The notes under the pieces were generated by a model. The model searched no databases, was not told the origin of the DNA, and worked only from the letters and a program-made list of their open reading frames with translations. This document shows positions 9,472 to 17,433 of a stretch of DNA of 64,000 bases, in pieces. The translations under genes and the position numbers were made by a program. The number at the start of each line of letters is the position of its first letter. Positions within the stretch are counted from its first letter, which is position 1. The stretch is taken from NCBI GenBank assembly GCA_964612975.1, contig CAZTGC010000005.1, positions 105,828 to 169,827 on the forward strand, written 5' to 3'. Origin of the DNA: NZ13-RE01 sp964612975. Its GTDB lineage: Bacteria > Dictyoglomota > Dictyoglomia > Dictyoglomales > Dictyoglomaceae.

Positions 9472-9912
9472 TTATAATCCTAAAAGGGTTGAAAGCTCAA
9501 CCACATGTTCCTCTTCATCAATTATTACATGTCTTATTTGGTGTTCTAAGGTTTCAAATTCATAGGGGAATTCAGATTTATTCTCAACTACCTTCCTATA
9601 AATCTCTTTATAAAAATCTATAGCATCCTTTTCTCCCTTTAAATTTACTTCTAAAATCTCTTTAATTTCCTTTGCTTCGTAGGTTTCTGCAATTCCCATA
9701 GATGGCTCTCCATTTAAATAATTGGCAATTAAAGATCTGAAAATTTCCTCATGCTTTTCCTCATCACTGGCAATCTCCTTTAATCTTTCTATAATAGGTT
9801 CTGCGTTTAATCCCTTTACCAGTTCAGCATGAGCTAAGTATTGAATTCTTGCTGCATGTTCCAATTCCAAGGCTCTATTAAGCATCTTAATCAAATCTTC
9901 TTTTACAGACAT
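9472..9912 (-). CDS. Ferritin-like di-iron protein
   Basis: The 146-residue four-helix protein of the ferritin/rubrerythrin superfamily carries repeated E...ExxH metal motifs: ELEHAAR near residue 17, SDEEKHEE near 50, and DEEEH near the C-terminus. It has no rubredoxin domain. The ATG at 9912 is preferred to the GTG at 9921 because the GGGAGG site (9922-9927) overlaps that GTG and is 9 bases from the ATG. It lies 20 bases downstream of rubrerythrin on the same strand and shares its promoter. A role in iron handling or peroxide/oxygen defence in an anaerobe is likely; the exact reaction is unknown. Confidence 0.8.
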   Translation of the reverse strand: MSVKEDLIKMLNRALELEHAARIQYLAHAELVKGLNAEPIIERLKEIASDEEKHEEIFRSLIANYLNGEPSMGIAETYEAKEIKEILEVNLKGEKDAIDFYKEIYRKVVENKSEFPYEFETLEHQIRHVIIDEEEHVVELSTLLGL

Positions 9913-9932
9913 TAAAAACACCTCCCAACTTT

Positions 9933-10442
9933 TTATATTGAAAATTCTTTATAGGAACTTTTAGGGGCTCCACAAACAGGACATTTTTCTGGGGGTTCTC
10001 CCTCTACAGTATGTCCACAGATGGGACATATATAAATTTTCCCTACGGGATAATCCTCGTTTTTACTTGCAAGCTCCTTTGCTTTTTTATACATCTCTGC
10101 ATGAATTTTTTCTGCCTCCCATGCAAATCTTGTACTCCTTTCTGCTCCCTTTTCGTTTTGGAAAAGGGCGGTATTGTTGTAAACAGGATACATCTCCTCA
10201 ATTTCATAGGTTTCTCCATCAATACATTGTTGAATATTATTTATTATATCCTGAATTAACCCCAATTCTCTATAGTGATTTCTTGCATGGACAAATTCAG
10301 CATAAGCAATTGCTCTATAAAGATTTGCAAGCTTTGTTAGTCCCTTTTTTTCTGCTTCCTCTGCAAAGATAGTATATTTCATATGGGCCATACTTTCTCC
10401 TGCAAAGGCATCGTGAAGAAATTTTTCTGTCATCTTTCTCAT
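9933..10442 (-). CDS. rbr: Rubrerythrin
   Basis: Rubrerythrin reduces hydrogen peroxide in anaerobes. The 169-residue protein has an N-terminal di-iron four-helix domain (FAGESMAHMKY; EFVHARNH; EAEKIHAEMY). A C-terminal rubredoxin domain has CPICG and CPVCG as iron ligands (about residues 139-159). The start is the ATG at 10442, with AAAGGAGGTG as ribosome site; an upstream GTG overlaps that site. The next gene encodes another ferritin-like protein, so the pair forms an oxidative-stress unit. The promoter is TTGCAA-17-TATAAT at 10465-10493. Confidence 0.95.
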   Translation of the reverse strand: MRKMTEKFLHDAFAGESMAHMKYTIFAEEAEKKGLTKLANLYRAIAYAEFVHARNHYRELGLIQDIINNIQQCIDGETYEIEEMYPVYNNTALFQNEKGAERSTRFAWEAEKIHAEMYKKAKELASKNEDYPVGKIYICPICGHTVEGEPPEKCPVCGAPKSSYKEFSI

Positions 10443-10464
10443 AGGAATCACCTCCTTTTTGAAA

Positions 10465-10493
10465 ATTATAACAATTATACTTTAAGCTTGCAA
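10465..10493 (-). promoter_or_regulatory. Rubrerythrin promoter
   Basis: On the minus strand TTGCAA (10493-10488) and TATAAT (10470-10465) are separated by exactly 17 bases, about 23 bases before the rubrerythrin start codon. This is a near-consensus housekeeping sigma-factor promoter. No PerR- or Rex-like operator was recognised. Confidence 0.75.
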
Positions 10494-10510
10494 TCCATAA
10501 ACATTCTTTG

Positions 10511-10610
10511 TTATTCCTAAAGTCAAGTTACACATAATTAATTTAGAAGATCTTTCCTTTTAGTAACAATATTTGACATTTTTATTTGTATACCACAAAG
10601 ATTATTTAGG
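10511..10610 (+). repeat. MITE-like dispersed repeat, copy 1
   Basis: This 100-base element begins TTATTCCTAAAG and ends GATTATTTAGG. It is close to the copy at 63572-63671 (same length, about four fifths identical by eye) and to the reverse-oriented longer copy at 19586-19729. The ends carry the short inverted repeat CCTAAA/TTTAGG. Shared core stretches are CACATAATT, GACATTTTTATTTG and ATACCACAA. It lies between the rubrerythrin and ROK promoters and has no coding potential. Confidence 0.75.
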
Positions 10611-10613
10611 TGC

Positions 10614-10643
10614 TTGACAGAATTAAAGATAAAATTTTAAAAT
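10614..10643 (+). promoter_or_regulatory. Promoter of the ROK regulator gene
   Basis: TTGACA (10614-10619) and TAAAAT (10638-10643) are separated by 18 bases, and the gene starts about 50 bases downstream. The promoter begins 4 bases after the end of the dispersed repeat, so the repeat forms its immediate upstream region. Confidence 0.65.
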
Positions 10644-10694
10644 TAATCAAACTTTCTTTCTTAATGAAATAAATTTTAAAAGGGGTAGATTGCT

Positions 10695-11882
10695 ATGGTA
10701 TTTATAAGAACAGGAGAGACAGGAAAGATTGCCCAACAAAGGGAAATTAATAGGACAATTATATTAAATGGTTTCTTAAGATACAAAAATATATCAAGAA
10801 CTGATTTGGCCAAAAGATTTAATCTTAGTAAAAGCACTGTTACTCGTCTTGTAAGTAACCTTATCTCTGAAAATATGATAAAAGAAGTAGGAAGCCTATC
10901 CAAGGGATTAGGAAGAAAGGCAATTGCTTTAAGCTTAAATCCAGATTATAAAAAGGCTGTCGCTATAAAGATTGGAGTCACAATTTCTACTGTAGCAAGA
11001 ATAAATTTTGCTATGAAGATTGAAGATTATCTAAATTTTTCTACACCAGAAGATCCCCAAGAATTTATCAAAAATGTTATTGAAGGGATGGACAAATTAT
11101 TTCCAGAAAGAAAAGAAAAGATTCATGCCATAGGAATTGGAGTTCCAGGAATTGTAGATAATACTTTTCAAAATATAGTTATTGCCCCAAACTTGAGATG
11201 GAAAGATGTCCCTTTAGCTCTTCTTTTAGAGGAAAAAATTAAAGAACATTTTAATATTAATATCCCAGCAAAAATGGATAATGAAGCAAATTTAGCTGTG
11301 GTTGCTGAGGGAATGTTGGGAAAGAAAATAGGATATAATGATGTAAATATTGCTTATGTATTCATTGGGGAGGGAATTGGAACAGGTTTAATTATTGATG
11401 GCAAATTACATAGAGGCAATAAAAATACTGCAGGAGAATTTGGACATATGGTTATATCTAAGAATGGAATTCCCTGTAAATGTGGAAATAAAGGATGTTG
11501 GGAAAGATATGCATCATTATCGAGTTCTGCAAGTAAGAGTTTAGGACTTGATCTTAGAGAGGAAAAAATTGGAGTGAAAGATGAAAATCTTTTGAAGGAT
11601 CTTGCTTATGAAATTTCTGCAGGAATAATAAATATAGTAAATGGACTTAATCCTGATGTGATAATTCTTGGAGGACCTTTAATCACATCAAAATTTGCTT
11701 CTTTCTGGGAAGAGGTAAAGAATGAAATTGTAAAAAATGTAAAGAAATATAGCATTACTCCAGCAGCAGGAGAGGTAAGGATTGAACTTACTTCATTTTT
11801 AGATTGCCCTGCAGAATTGGTTGGAGCTGGTATTTGGGCCTTTTGGGATATTTTTGAGGGGCCTGTTCTCTCTACAATTTAA
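10695..11882 (+). CDS. ROK-family transcriptional regulator
   Basis: The 395-residue protein has an N-terminal winged helix-turn-helix (SRTDLAKRFNLSKSTVTRLV, about residues 35-54), then a sugar-kinase-like ROK domain. The ROK zinc motif is CKCGNKGCWE at about residues 257-266. The usual kinase phosphate-binding DxGGTK is replaced by KIGVTIS, so it should sense a sugar rather than phosphorylate it, as NagC/XylR/Mlc proteins do. A GGGGT-type ribosome site precedes the ATG. It borders a convergent pair of sugar-related genes, and nagA and several glycosidases lie within 10 kb. Control of some of these is plausible but unproven. Confidence 0.88.
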   Translation: MVFIRTGETGKIAQQREINRTIILNGFLRYKNISRTDLAKRFNLSKSTVTRLVSNLISENMIKEVGSLSKGLGRKAIALSLNPDYKKAVAIKIGVTISTVARINFAMKIEDYLNFSTPEDPQEFIKNVIEGMDKLFPERKEKIHAIGIGVPGIVDNTFQNIVIAPNLRWKDVPLALLLEEKIKEHFNINIPAKMDNEANLAVVAEGMLGKKIGYNDVNIAYVFIGEGIGTGLIIDGKLHRGNKNTAGEFGHMVISKNGIPCKCGNKGCWERYASLSSSASKSLGLDLREEKIGVKDENLLKDLAYEISAGIINIVNGLNPDVIILGGPLITSKFASFWEEVKNEIVKNVKKYSITPAAGEVRIELTSFLDCPAELVGAGIWAFWDIFEGPVLSTI

Positions 11883-13144
11883 TTTTCTATTATTTCAGGA
11901 ATTGTGGAACTATATAATGGGAAGCCCTTGTAATTTCCTACAAAATCAAAGAAAAATGCAAAATATTTTTTATTAATAGTGATTTCTATCGTATTTTTTT
12001 CCAAAATTAATTTTTCAAATCTTATCCATCTAAAATCTTTGGTATCATTTTCTGCGTACCAGATAGAAAGTTCCCCTTGGGAATAACCTTCTAAATTTAC
12101 TTCAAATATTATTCTATTGTTTATCTTTTTATATTCTGAAACAATCTTAGGAGGAAAGAATTTTTCTTTTATTCCATAATAAGCCATTATATAAGCTCTT
12201 ATAAACCTTTCATTTGGAGTATGGCCTGTATTGGGCATCACAATATAAAATTTTTCTCCCAAAAGCTCTGGAAAATATAACTTTCCTGAAGTAAGGGGCC
12301 AGTAGGGATCATTACTTCCCACAAGTACATATTTAGGAATTTTAAGATCATCAATATAATAGTAAGGATCTACAATTTTTAATAATTTTATTGCCTTTTC
12401 TTCTTCTACTTTCTCCCTTGTTAGTCCCCTTCTTGTATATGGCTCCAATTCATAGCTATAATTACCAAACTCCTCAATTTGAAGTTCCATATGTTTTTCT
12501 AAGTTTAATAAATTTATAGAAGAGGGAACAATTGCTTTAATTCTCTTATCACATGCGGATGATAGCCAACAGGTCCAACCTCTTTTAGAAACTCCTCCCA
12601 CTATAAAGGAAATATTATCATTCTTAAAATATTCATTTAGAAAAGTTAACGAAACAGAAACACTCTTTGACATAGGATATAACAGAACCCATGTTGGATC
12701 TTCAGTTTCCAAGAAGTTTTCAAAGGTATATGCAACAAGACTATCTTCTGTATATCCAAATAAAGGTTGGTTGGGGATATCATAAATAATTACCACAGGA
12801 ACTTTAACAACATTTGATAACTTTACTCCTTGAGTAAGCAATTCTCTATCAAAAATGAAACTTCCACCAGTAAGATAAACAAATACAATATCAGTTTCAT
12901 ATTGGGGAGGGAGAATAATCAATAAATCGTGCCTCCAGGGTATTTTCTTCCAAACCTGAGAAAGGATATTAAAAAGATGCATTTTCCCTGGAAACCCTAA
13001 AATAGAGGTATCAAAGGAAGATTTTTCAAATACTTCAAGATATTTCATATTTTCCTTTACTACCTCTTTGAGACTTGTAAAGGAATTTGAAAAAGAAAGG
13101 GAAGAAAGAAAAATAAATAATATTAGAATATTAAATAGTCTCAT
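11879..13144 (-). CDS. Secreted PhoPQ-activated-protein (PqaA)-like alpha/beta hydrolase
   Basis: The 421-residue protein has an N-terminal signal peptide (MRLFNILILFIFLSSLSFS). The body has the PhoPQ_related pattern. The nucleophile elbow is in GGVSKRGWTCWL, followed by VGSNDPYW (probable acid) and NTGHTPN (probable His), an alpha/beta-hydrolase triad. PqaA was named for a PhoPQ-activated gene in Salmonella; the substrate is not established. The start overlaps the stop of the glucan phosphorylase gene by 4 bases (ATGA), so the two are coupled. The 3' end meets the convergent ROK gene with a 4-base overlap. It is likely extracytoplasmic. Confidence 0.75.
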   Translation of the reverse strand: MRLFNILILFIFLSSLSFSNSFTSLKEVVKENMKYLEVFEKSSFDTSILGFPGKMHLFNILSQVWKKIPWRHDLLIILPPQYETDIVFVYLTGGSFIFDRELLTQGVKLSNVVKVPVVIIYDIPNQPLFGYTEDSLVAYTFENFLETEDPTWVLLYPMSKSVSVSLTFLNEYFKNDNISFIVGGVSKRGWTCWLSSACDKRIKAIVPSSINLLNLEKHMELQIEEFGNYSYELEPYTRRGLTREKVEEEKAIKLLKIVDPYYYIDDLKIPKYVLVGSNDPYWPLTSGKLYFPELLGEKFYIVMPNTGHTPNERFIRAYIMAYYGIKEKFFPPKIVSEYKKINNRIIFEVNLEGYSQGELSIWYAENDTKDFRWIRFEKLILEKNTIEITINKKYFAFFFDFVGNYKGFPLYSSTIPEIIEN

Positions 13145-14841
13145 ATTCTCCTAAAATATGCATCGGTTATATATCTTTTCATCATTCTGTGGGTATTAAA
13201 ATAGGACGCTATACTTCCTATGGAATTTTTCATTATTTTAATCCAGTTATCTGGGTGATCATAATACATAGGAATTATTAAATATTCCAGCTTGTTATAT
13301 AAATCATCTATCTCTTCTTGTAAATGATTTTCTATACTTCTTTCCTCTTTTGGAGAAGGGCCAATGGACCATCCCGTTACTCCTTCCAGACAACCCTCAA
13401 TCCACCAACCATCAAGAACACTAAAATTAATTACCCCATTATGAGCTGCCTTCATTCCACTGGTACCTGATGCCTCTAATGGTCTTTGGGGTGTATTTAA
13501 CCAAACATCAACTCCAGAGATAATTTTCTTTGCCATATTTATATTATAATCCTGAAGATATACAATATAAATATCATTTTTAAATTCTTGAATATAATTG
13601 AAAATCTCTTTAATTAATCTTTTACCCTCCTCATCTCTTGGATGCGCCTTCCCCGCATAGACAATTTGTAGTGGTCCCTTCCTTTTTACCCTTCTTAAAC
13701 GATTAAGATCTGAAAAAAGTAAGTGGGGTCTTTTATATGCAGTGGCTCTTCTTGCAAATCCTAAGGTAAGAATATTCTTATCAAATTTTACCTCTGTTTG
13801 AGAATATATTAAATCTATTAATTCCCTCTTTGCCTGCTGATGGGCCTCCCATATCTTTTCATCGGGAATAATCCCTACCCTTGCTAAAAGTTCTGGTTCA
13901 TTGGCCCATCCTGGTATATACTCATCATATAATTTTCTAAAACTTTCTGAGGTCCAGGTAAAGGAATGAACTCCATTGGTAATTGCAGATATTTTTCTTC
14001 CCGGAAACATAGCAGAAGAAATTTCCTGATGTCTTTTAGCAACCCCATTTACATATCCTGAAAGGTTTAAAGCTAAAAGGGTCATATTTAGCTCCCTTTC
14101 TCCCCCAAATTTTGTTAGAAGATCATAAGAGATGAAATCTCCAAGAATCTTCTTTACTAAATCATAAGAAAACTTGTCATGTCCTGCTTCCACTGGGGTG
14201 TGGGTTGTAAAGACACATTTTTCTCTAACAGCTTCTAATCTTTCCTCTATAGGTCTTCCATCGGTTTTTTTAAGAAGCTCTAAGGTAAGTAATGCAGAAT
14301 GTCCCTCATTTATATGATATTTTCTTATGTTAAGATTTAGTGCTTCTAAGATTCTAAATCCTCCAATTCCAAGAATAATCTCCTGTTTTAAACGATAGAG
14401 AGAATCTCCTCCATATAGATAATCTGTGATAATTCTGTCCTCTTCTGAATTTTGAGGAAGATTTGTATCTAAGAAAATAACAGGGACAATATAGCCTGTA
14501 TATGCAGTCCAATAATAAACCCAAGGCTTAATAAATACCTTTTTCCCCTCAATATCCACAGAAACCTCGATGGGCAAAGGAGTTAAAAGATTCTCAGGAT
14601 TCCATTCACAGGGTAATTCCTTTTGAAAACCATCCTCTGTAATTACCTGCTTAAAGTATCCCTTTCTACTTATAAGGGTTACTCCAACAAAGGGGATGTT
14701 AAGATCTGCAGCAGTTCTTATAACATCTCCTGCTAATACTCCTAATCCCCCACTGTAGGTAGGAATCTCTGATATTAGAGCAATCTCCATTGAAAAATAT
14801 GCAATAACTTGTTCCTTTTTTAATACCTCAAAAATGTCCAT
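13141..14841 (-). CDS. glgP: Alpha-glucan phosphorylase, short GT35 type
   Basis: The enzyme splits alpha-1,4-glucans with phosphate to glucose 1-phosphate. The 566-residue protein is of the short GT35 type found in archaea and thermophiles, and lacks the long allosteric N-terminus of animal enzymes. It starts MDIFEVLKKEQVIAYFSMEI and has TYSGGLGVLAGD near residue 28. The pyridoxal-phosphate lysine is in EASGTSGMKAAHNG near residue 465. A GAGGAGG ribosome site precedes the ATG. It is co-transcribed with the downstream PqaA-like hydrolase. The role is storage-glycogen or maltodextrin use. Confidence 0.92.
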   Translation of the reverse strand: MDIFEVLKKEQVIAYFSMEIALISEIPTYSGGLGVLAGDVIRTAADLNIPFVGVTLISRKGYFKQVITEDGFQKELPCEWNPENLLTPLPIEVSVDIEGKKVFIKPWVYYWTAYTGYIVPVIFLDTNLPQNSEEDRIITDYLYGGDSLYRLKQEIILGIGGFRILEALNLNIRKYHINEGHSALLTLELLKKTDGRPIEERLEAVREKCVFTTHTPVEAGHDKFSYDLVKKILGDFISYDLLTKFGGERELNMTLLALNLSGYVNGVAKRHQEISSAMFPGRKISAITNGVHSFTWTSESFRKLYDEYIPGWANEPELLARVGIIPDEKIWEAHQQAKRELIDLIYSQTEVKFDKNILTLGFARRATAYKRPHLLFSDLNRLRRVKRKGPLQIVYAGKAHPRDEEGKRLIKEIFNYIQEFKNDIYIVYLQDYNINMAKKIISGVDVWLNTPQRPLEASGTSGMKAAHNGVINFSVLDGWWIEGCLEGVTGWSIGPSPKEERSIENHLQEEIDDLYNKLEYLIIPMYYDHPDNWIKIMKNSIGSIASYFNTHRMMKRYITDAYFRRI

Positions 14842-14959
14842 ATTTTGCCTCCTCTGGAAAGAAAAACTAAAAAGTTTCAGAATAATAATAACTCAATTTA
14901 ATCTAAATGTAAATTGTTTATAAAAAAGAGAATTAATTTAAAATAATTTAAATCTATTC

Positions 14960-14988
14960 TTGCAAAAATTAAAAATTCAATTTATAAT
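14960..14988 (+). promoter_or_regulatory. Promoter of the SHOCT/adhesin-like gene
   Basis: TTGCAA (14960-14965) and TATAAT (14983-14988) are separated by 17 bases, 43 bases before the start codon. The upstream stretch 14842-14959 is A/T-rich and shows nothing else recognisable. Confidence 0.65.
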
Positions 14989-15030
14989 ATTGAAAAAAGA
15001 TTTTTAAAATTTTTAAAAGGAGGTTAAAAT

Positions 15031-15810
15031 ATGGATGAGATAAGAAGAATTTTAAAAATGTTAGAAGAGGGAAGAATAACTGCAGAGGAGGCAGAAAAAT
15101 TAATCTCTGCCATTGAGGAAAAGGGTAAAAAGGATAAAGGAGTATCAAGTTTAGGGAAAATTATAGGGGATTCGGTTTCCTCTGCCCTCTCTATTATCCC
15201 CGGAGTTTTAGGAAATGTTCTATCCTTTTCGGGAGAGGAGCTTTTGGAAGGAGAAATAACTTTTTCATTAGATAGAGAGGAACCTTTAGAAGTAAATATT
15301 TCCGGTGGTGATTTAGATATTAAAACTGAAGAAAGGAATGACATGGTTTTAAAGGGAAAGGGAAGATATAACTTCAATGAGAATAAACTTACATTATCTG
15401 CTGGTGATTTCTTCTTAATATTGCCAAAACTTAAGGAACTTAAATTATCAATAAATGCAGGAGATTTTGATGGAGAGATTTGGGCAGATAAAATCAATAT
15501 TATTTTAAATGCAGGAGATGCAGATATTCTCTTGAGATCTTCTGAAATAAGTTGTTTCATAAATATGGGAGATATGGACATAAAATTAATGGAAAAACCT
15601 AAGGAGGCAACAATAAATTGTAATATGGGAGATCTATCAATAATTCTTCCTGAAGATTTTGATGGAGTTATAACCCCTAAGGTCTCCCTGGGTGATTTTT
15701 CTATGTTAAAGGAAGGCTATAAATATAAAGATAAAAAATACATTTTTGGAAGAGGAGAGAAAGGAGAAATTGAAATTTACTGTAAAATGGGGGATGTCTC
15801 AGTAAGATAA
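15031..15810 (+). CDS. SHOCT-like domain plus DUF4097-like beta-repeat protein
   Basis: The first 35 residues form a short amphipathic helical module (ILKMLEEGRITAEEAEKLI) of the SHOCT-like type common in Firmicutes stress proteins. After a small linker, residues about 75-259 form a beta-rich repeat in which a Gly-Asp turn recurs every 15-20 residues (SGGDLDI, SAGDFFL, NAGDFDG, NAGDADI, NMGDMDI, NMGDLSI, LGDFSM, KMGDVSV), as in DUF4097 putative adhesins. There is no signal peptide or membrane segment. GGAGG precedes the ATG. The 3' end overlaps convergent nagA by 12 bases. The function is unknown; a structural or envelope-stress scaffold is possible. Confidence 0.7.
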   Translation: MDEIRRILKMLEEGRITAEEAEKLISAIEEKGKKDKGVSSLGKIIGDSVSSALSIIPGVLGNVLSFSGEELLEGEITFSLDREEPLEVNISGGDLDIKTEERNDMVLKGKGRYNFNENKLTLSAGDFFLILPKLKELKLSINAGDFDGEIWADKINIILNAGDADILLRSSEISCFINMGDMDIKLMEKPKEATINCNMGDLSIILPEDFDGVITPKVSLGDFSMLKEGYKYKDKKYIFGRGEKGEIEIYCKMGDVSVR

Positions 15811-16962
15811 ATTCTCAAAGACAACTTTTCCTTCCACAATGGTCATTTTAACTTGAAAATTGTTATCAAAAATAACAATATCAGCATCCTTTCCTACCTC
15901 AAGACTTCCCTTTTTATTTTCTATCCCCAAAAGCACAGCAGGAGAATAGGATGCCATAAAAATAGCATCTTCCAATTTTATTTCCCCCATCTCCATCATA
16001 TTTTTAACAGCAATATTTAAAGTTAAAGTGCTTCCTGCAATAGTCCCATCAGATAGGGTCGCCTTTCCATTATTAACAATTACCCTTTGACCTGCTAATT
16101 TATATTCTCCATTGGGAAGTCCTGTCGCCATCATGGAATCAGTTACCAAAATTATTTTTTCCCTTGGCTTTACCTTTGCTAAGAGTTTCAGAATATAAGA
16201 AGAAAGATGAATTCCATCTGCAATTATCTCTATACTTATCTCATTTCTTACTAATGCCACTCCTATAATTCCCACTTCCCTATGATGAAGGGGACGCATT
16301 CCATTGAATATATGGGTAACATAAGATAATCCTAAGGATATGGCTTTTTCTATATCGTAAGTGGTGGCATCGGTATGACCTGCAGATATTCTAATTCCCT
16401 TCTCTCTAAGATAACTTATAATCTCGAAATTACCTTCGATTTCTGGAGCAAGGGTTACCAACTTTACATTTTTAGTTAATAATCTTTTCAAAACTTCAAC
16501 ATTTGGAGGTATGATACAATCTTCTCTTTGGGCTCCTTTATATTTTTTATTTAAAAATGGTCCCTCCAAATTTATTCCCAAAATTTTTGCTCCATCTATC
16601 TTTCCTTCTTGTTTTAGAATAAAATTCTCAATAACCTTCACTGCCCTTTCCATATCCTCCAATGGTGCAGTAAGAACTGTGGGAAGAAATCCTGTGGTTC
16701 CATTTTTTGAAATAAATTTTAAAATTGTATCAAGGGCAGATTCTTCCCCATCAATAATATCTTTTCCATAGGCTCCATGGATATGGATATCAATAAATCC
16801 AGGAGATATAAAGTATTCTCTAAAATCAAGAATCTTTTTAAAATCTCCTAAATTCTTATTTTCTCCTACATATAAAATTTTATCTCCCTCTATTCCAATA
16901 GCTCCCCCTTCAATTATTTTATTAGGAGTGATAACCTTTCCCAGAATTAAAGTTTTTTCCAT
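15799..16962 (-). CDS. nagA: N-acetylglucosamine-6-phosphate deacetylase
   Basis: The enzyme deacetylates GlcNAc-6-phosphate in amino-sugar catabolism and wall recycling. The 387-residue amidohydrolase has the metal motif DIHIHGAYG near residue 58, the metal Glu in LEGPFLN near 130, SAGHTDAT (His) near 193, HIFNGMRPLHHRE near 214, and the catalytic Asp in VTDSMMATG near 274. AGGAGGTAAG precedes the ATG at 16962. No nagB or GlcNAc kinase is visible; the sequence just upstream on the same strand holds only gene debris. A ROK regulator lies about 4 kb away. Confidence 0.93.
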   Translation of the reverse strand: MEKTLILGKVITPNKIIEGGAIGIEGDKILYVGENKNLGDFKKILDFREYFISPGFIDIHIHGAYGKDIIDGEESALDTILKFISKNGTTGFLPTVLTAPLEDMERAVKVIENFILKQEGKIDGAKILGINLEGPFLNKKYKGAQREDCIIPPNVEVLKRLLTKNVKLVTLAPEIEGNFEIISYLREKGIRISAGHTDATTYDIEKAISLGLSYVTHIFNGMRPLHHREVGIIGVALVRNEISIEIIADGIHLSSYILKLLAKVKPREKIILVTDSMMATGLPNGEYKLAGQRVIVNNGKATLSDGTIAGSTLTLNIAVKNMMEMGEIKLEDAIFMASYSPAVLLGIENKKGSLEVGKDADIVIFDNNFQVKMTIVEGKVVFENLSY

Positions 16963-17433
16963 AATCTTACCTCCTATAATTCCAAATCTCTTTTAATAAT
17001 GATATCATTTTTTATCTTTGGAATTTGGTGTTAATATGGAAAGGACCGTAGGATTTTTTCTTAAAGGAAACTTAATTTATAAAATCCTCAAATTCCCTTA
17101 AAGGGGCAAGATTTACCTCTTCTTCCCAATTAATACAAAATTCTATAAAATTTTTCTCCTAATTGATTTTTTTGAATCTCAAGAAGGATATCAAAAAACA
17201 TATTATTTATATTTTCCCTATACCGTCCTCCAAGATAAAGAACTTTATTTAATAATCTTTCTGATGAATTAAATAATTACTAAATTTCATTTTTTCAAGA
17301 ATAATTGCATTAACCGATAGTTTTCAGACAATAACCTCAAAGGAAGCAATAGAAAAAAATAAATAGGGGTAAGCAATTTGACCCATATTTATACGATTTA
17401 TTTTTAGAATTGATTTTAGAAGAATATAAAAAT
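16963..17433 (-). other. Intergenic stretch with a possible decayed coding sequence
   Basis: This 471-base gap between nagA and the GH1 gene has no intact gene. On the minus strand, protein-like pieces appear in different frames separated by stops. One is FSNYLIHQKDY, another KVLYLGGRYRENINNMFF, and a third INWEEEVNLAPLREFEDF in another frame. The pieces have the Glu/Lys/Ile composition of the neighbouring genes, which suggests a frameshifted remnant. I do not recognise the family. Confidence 0.3.
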
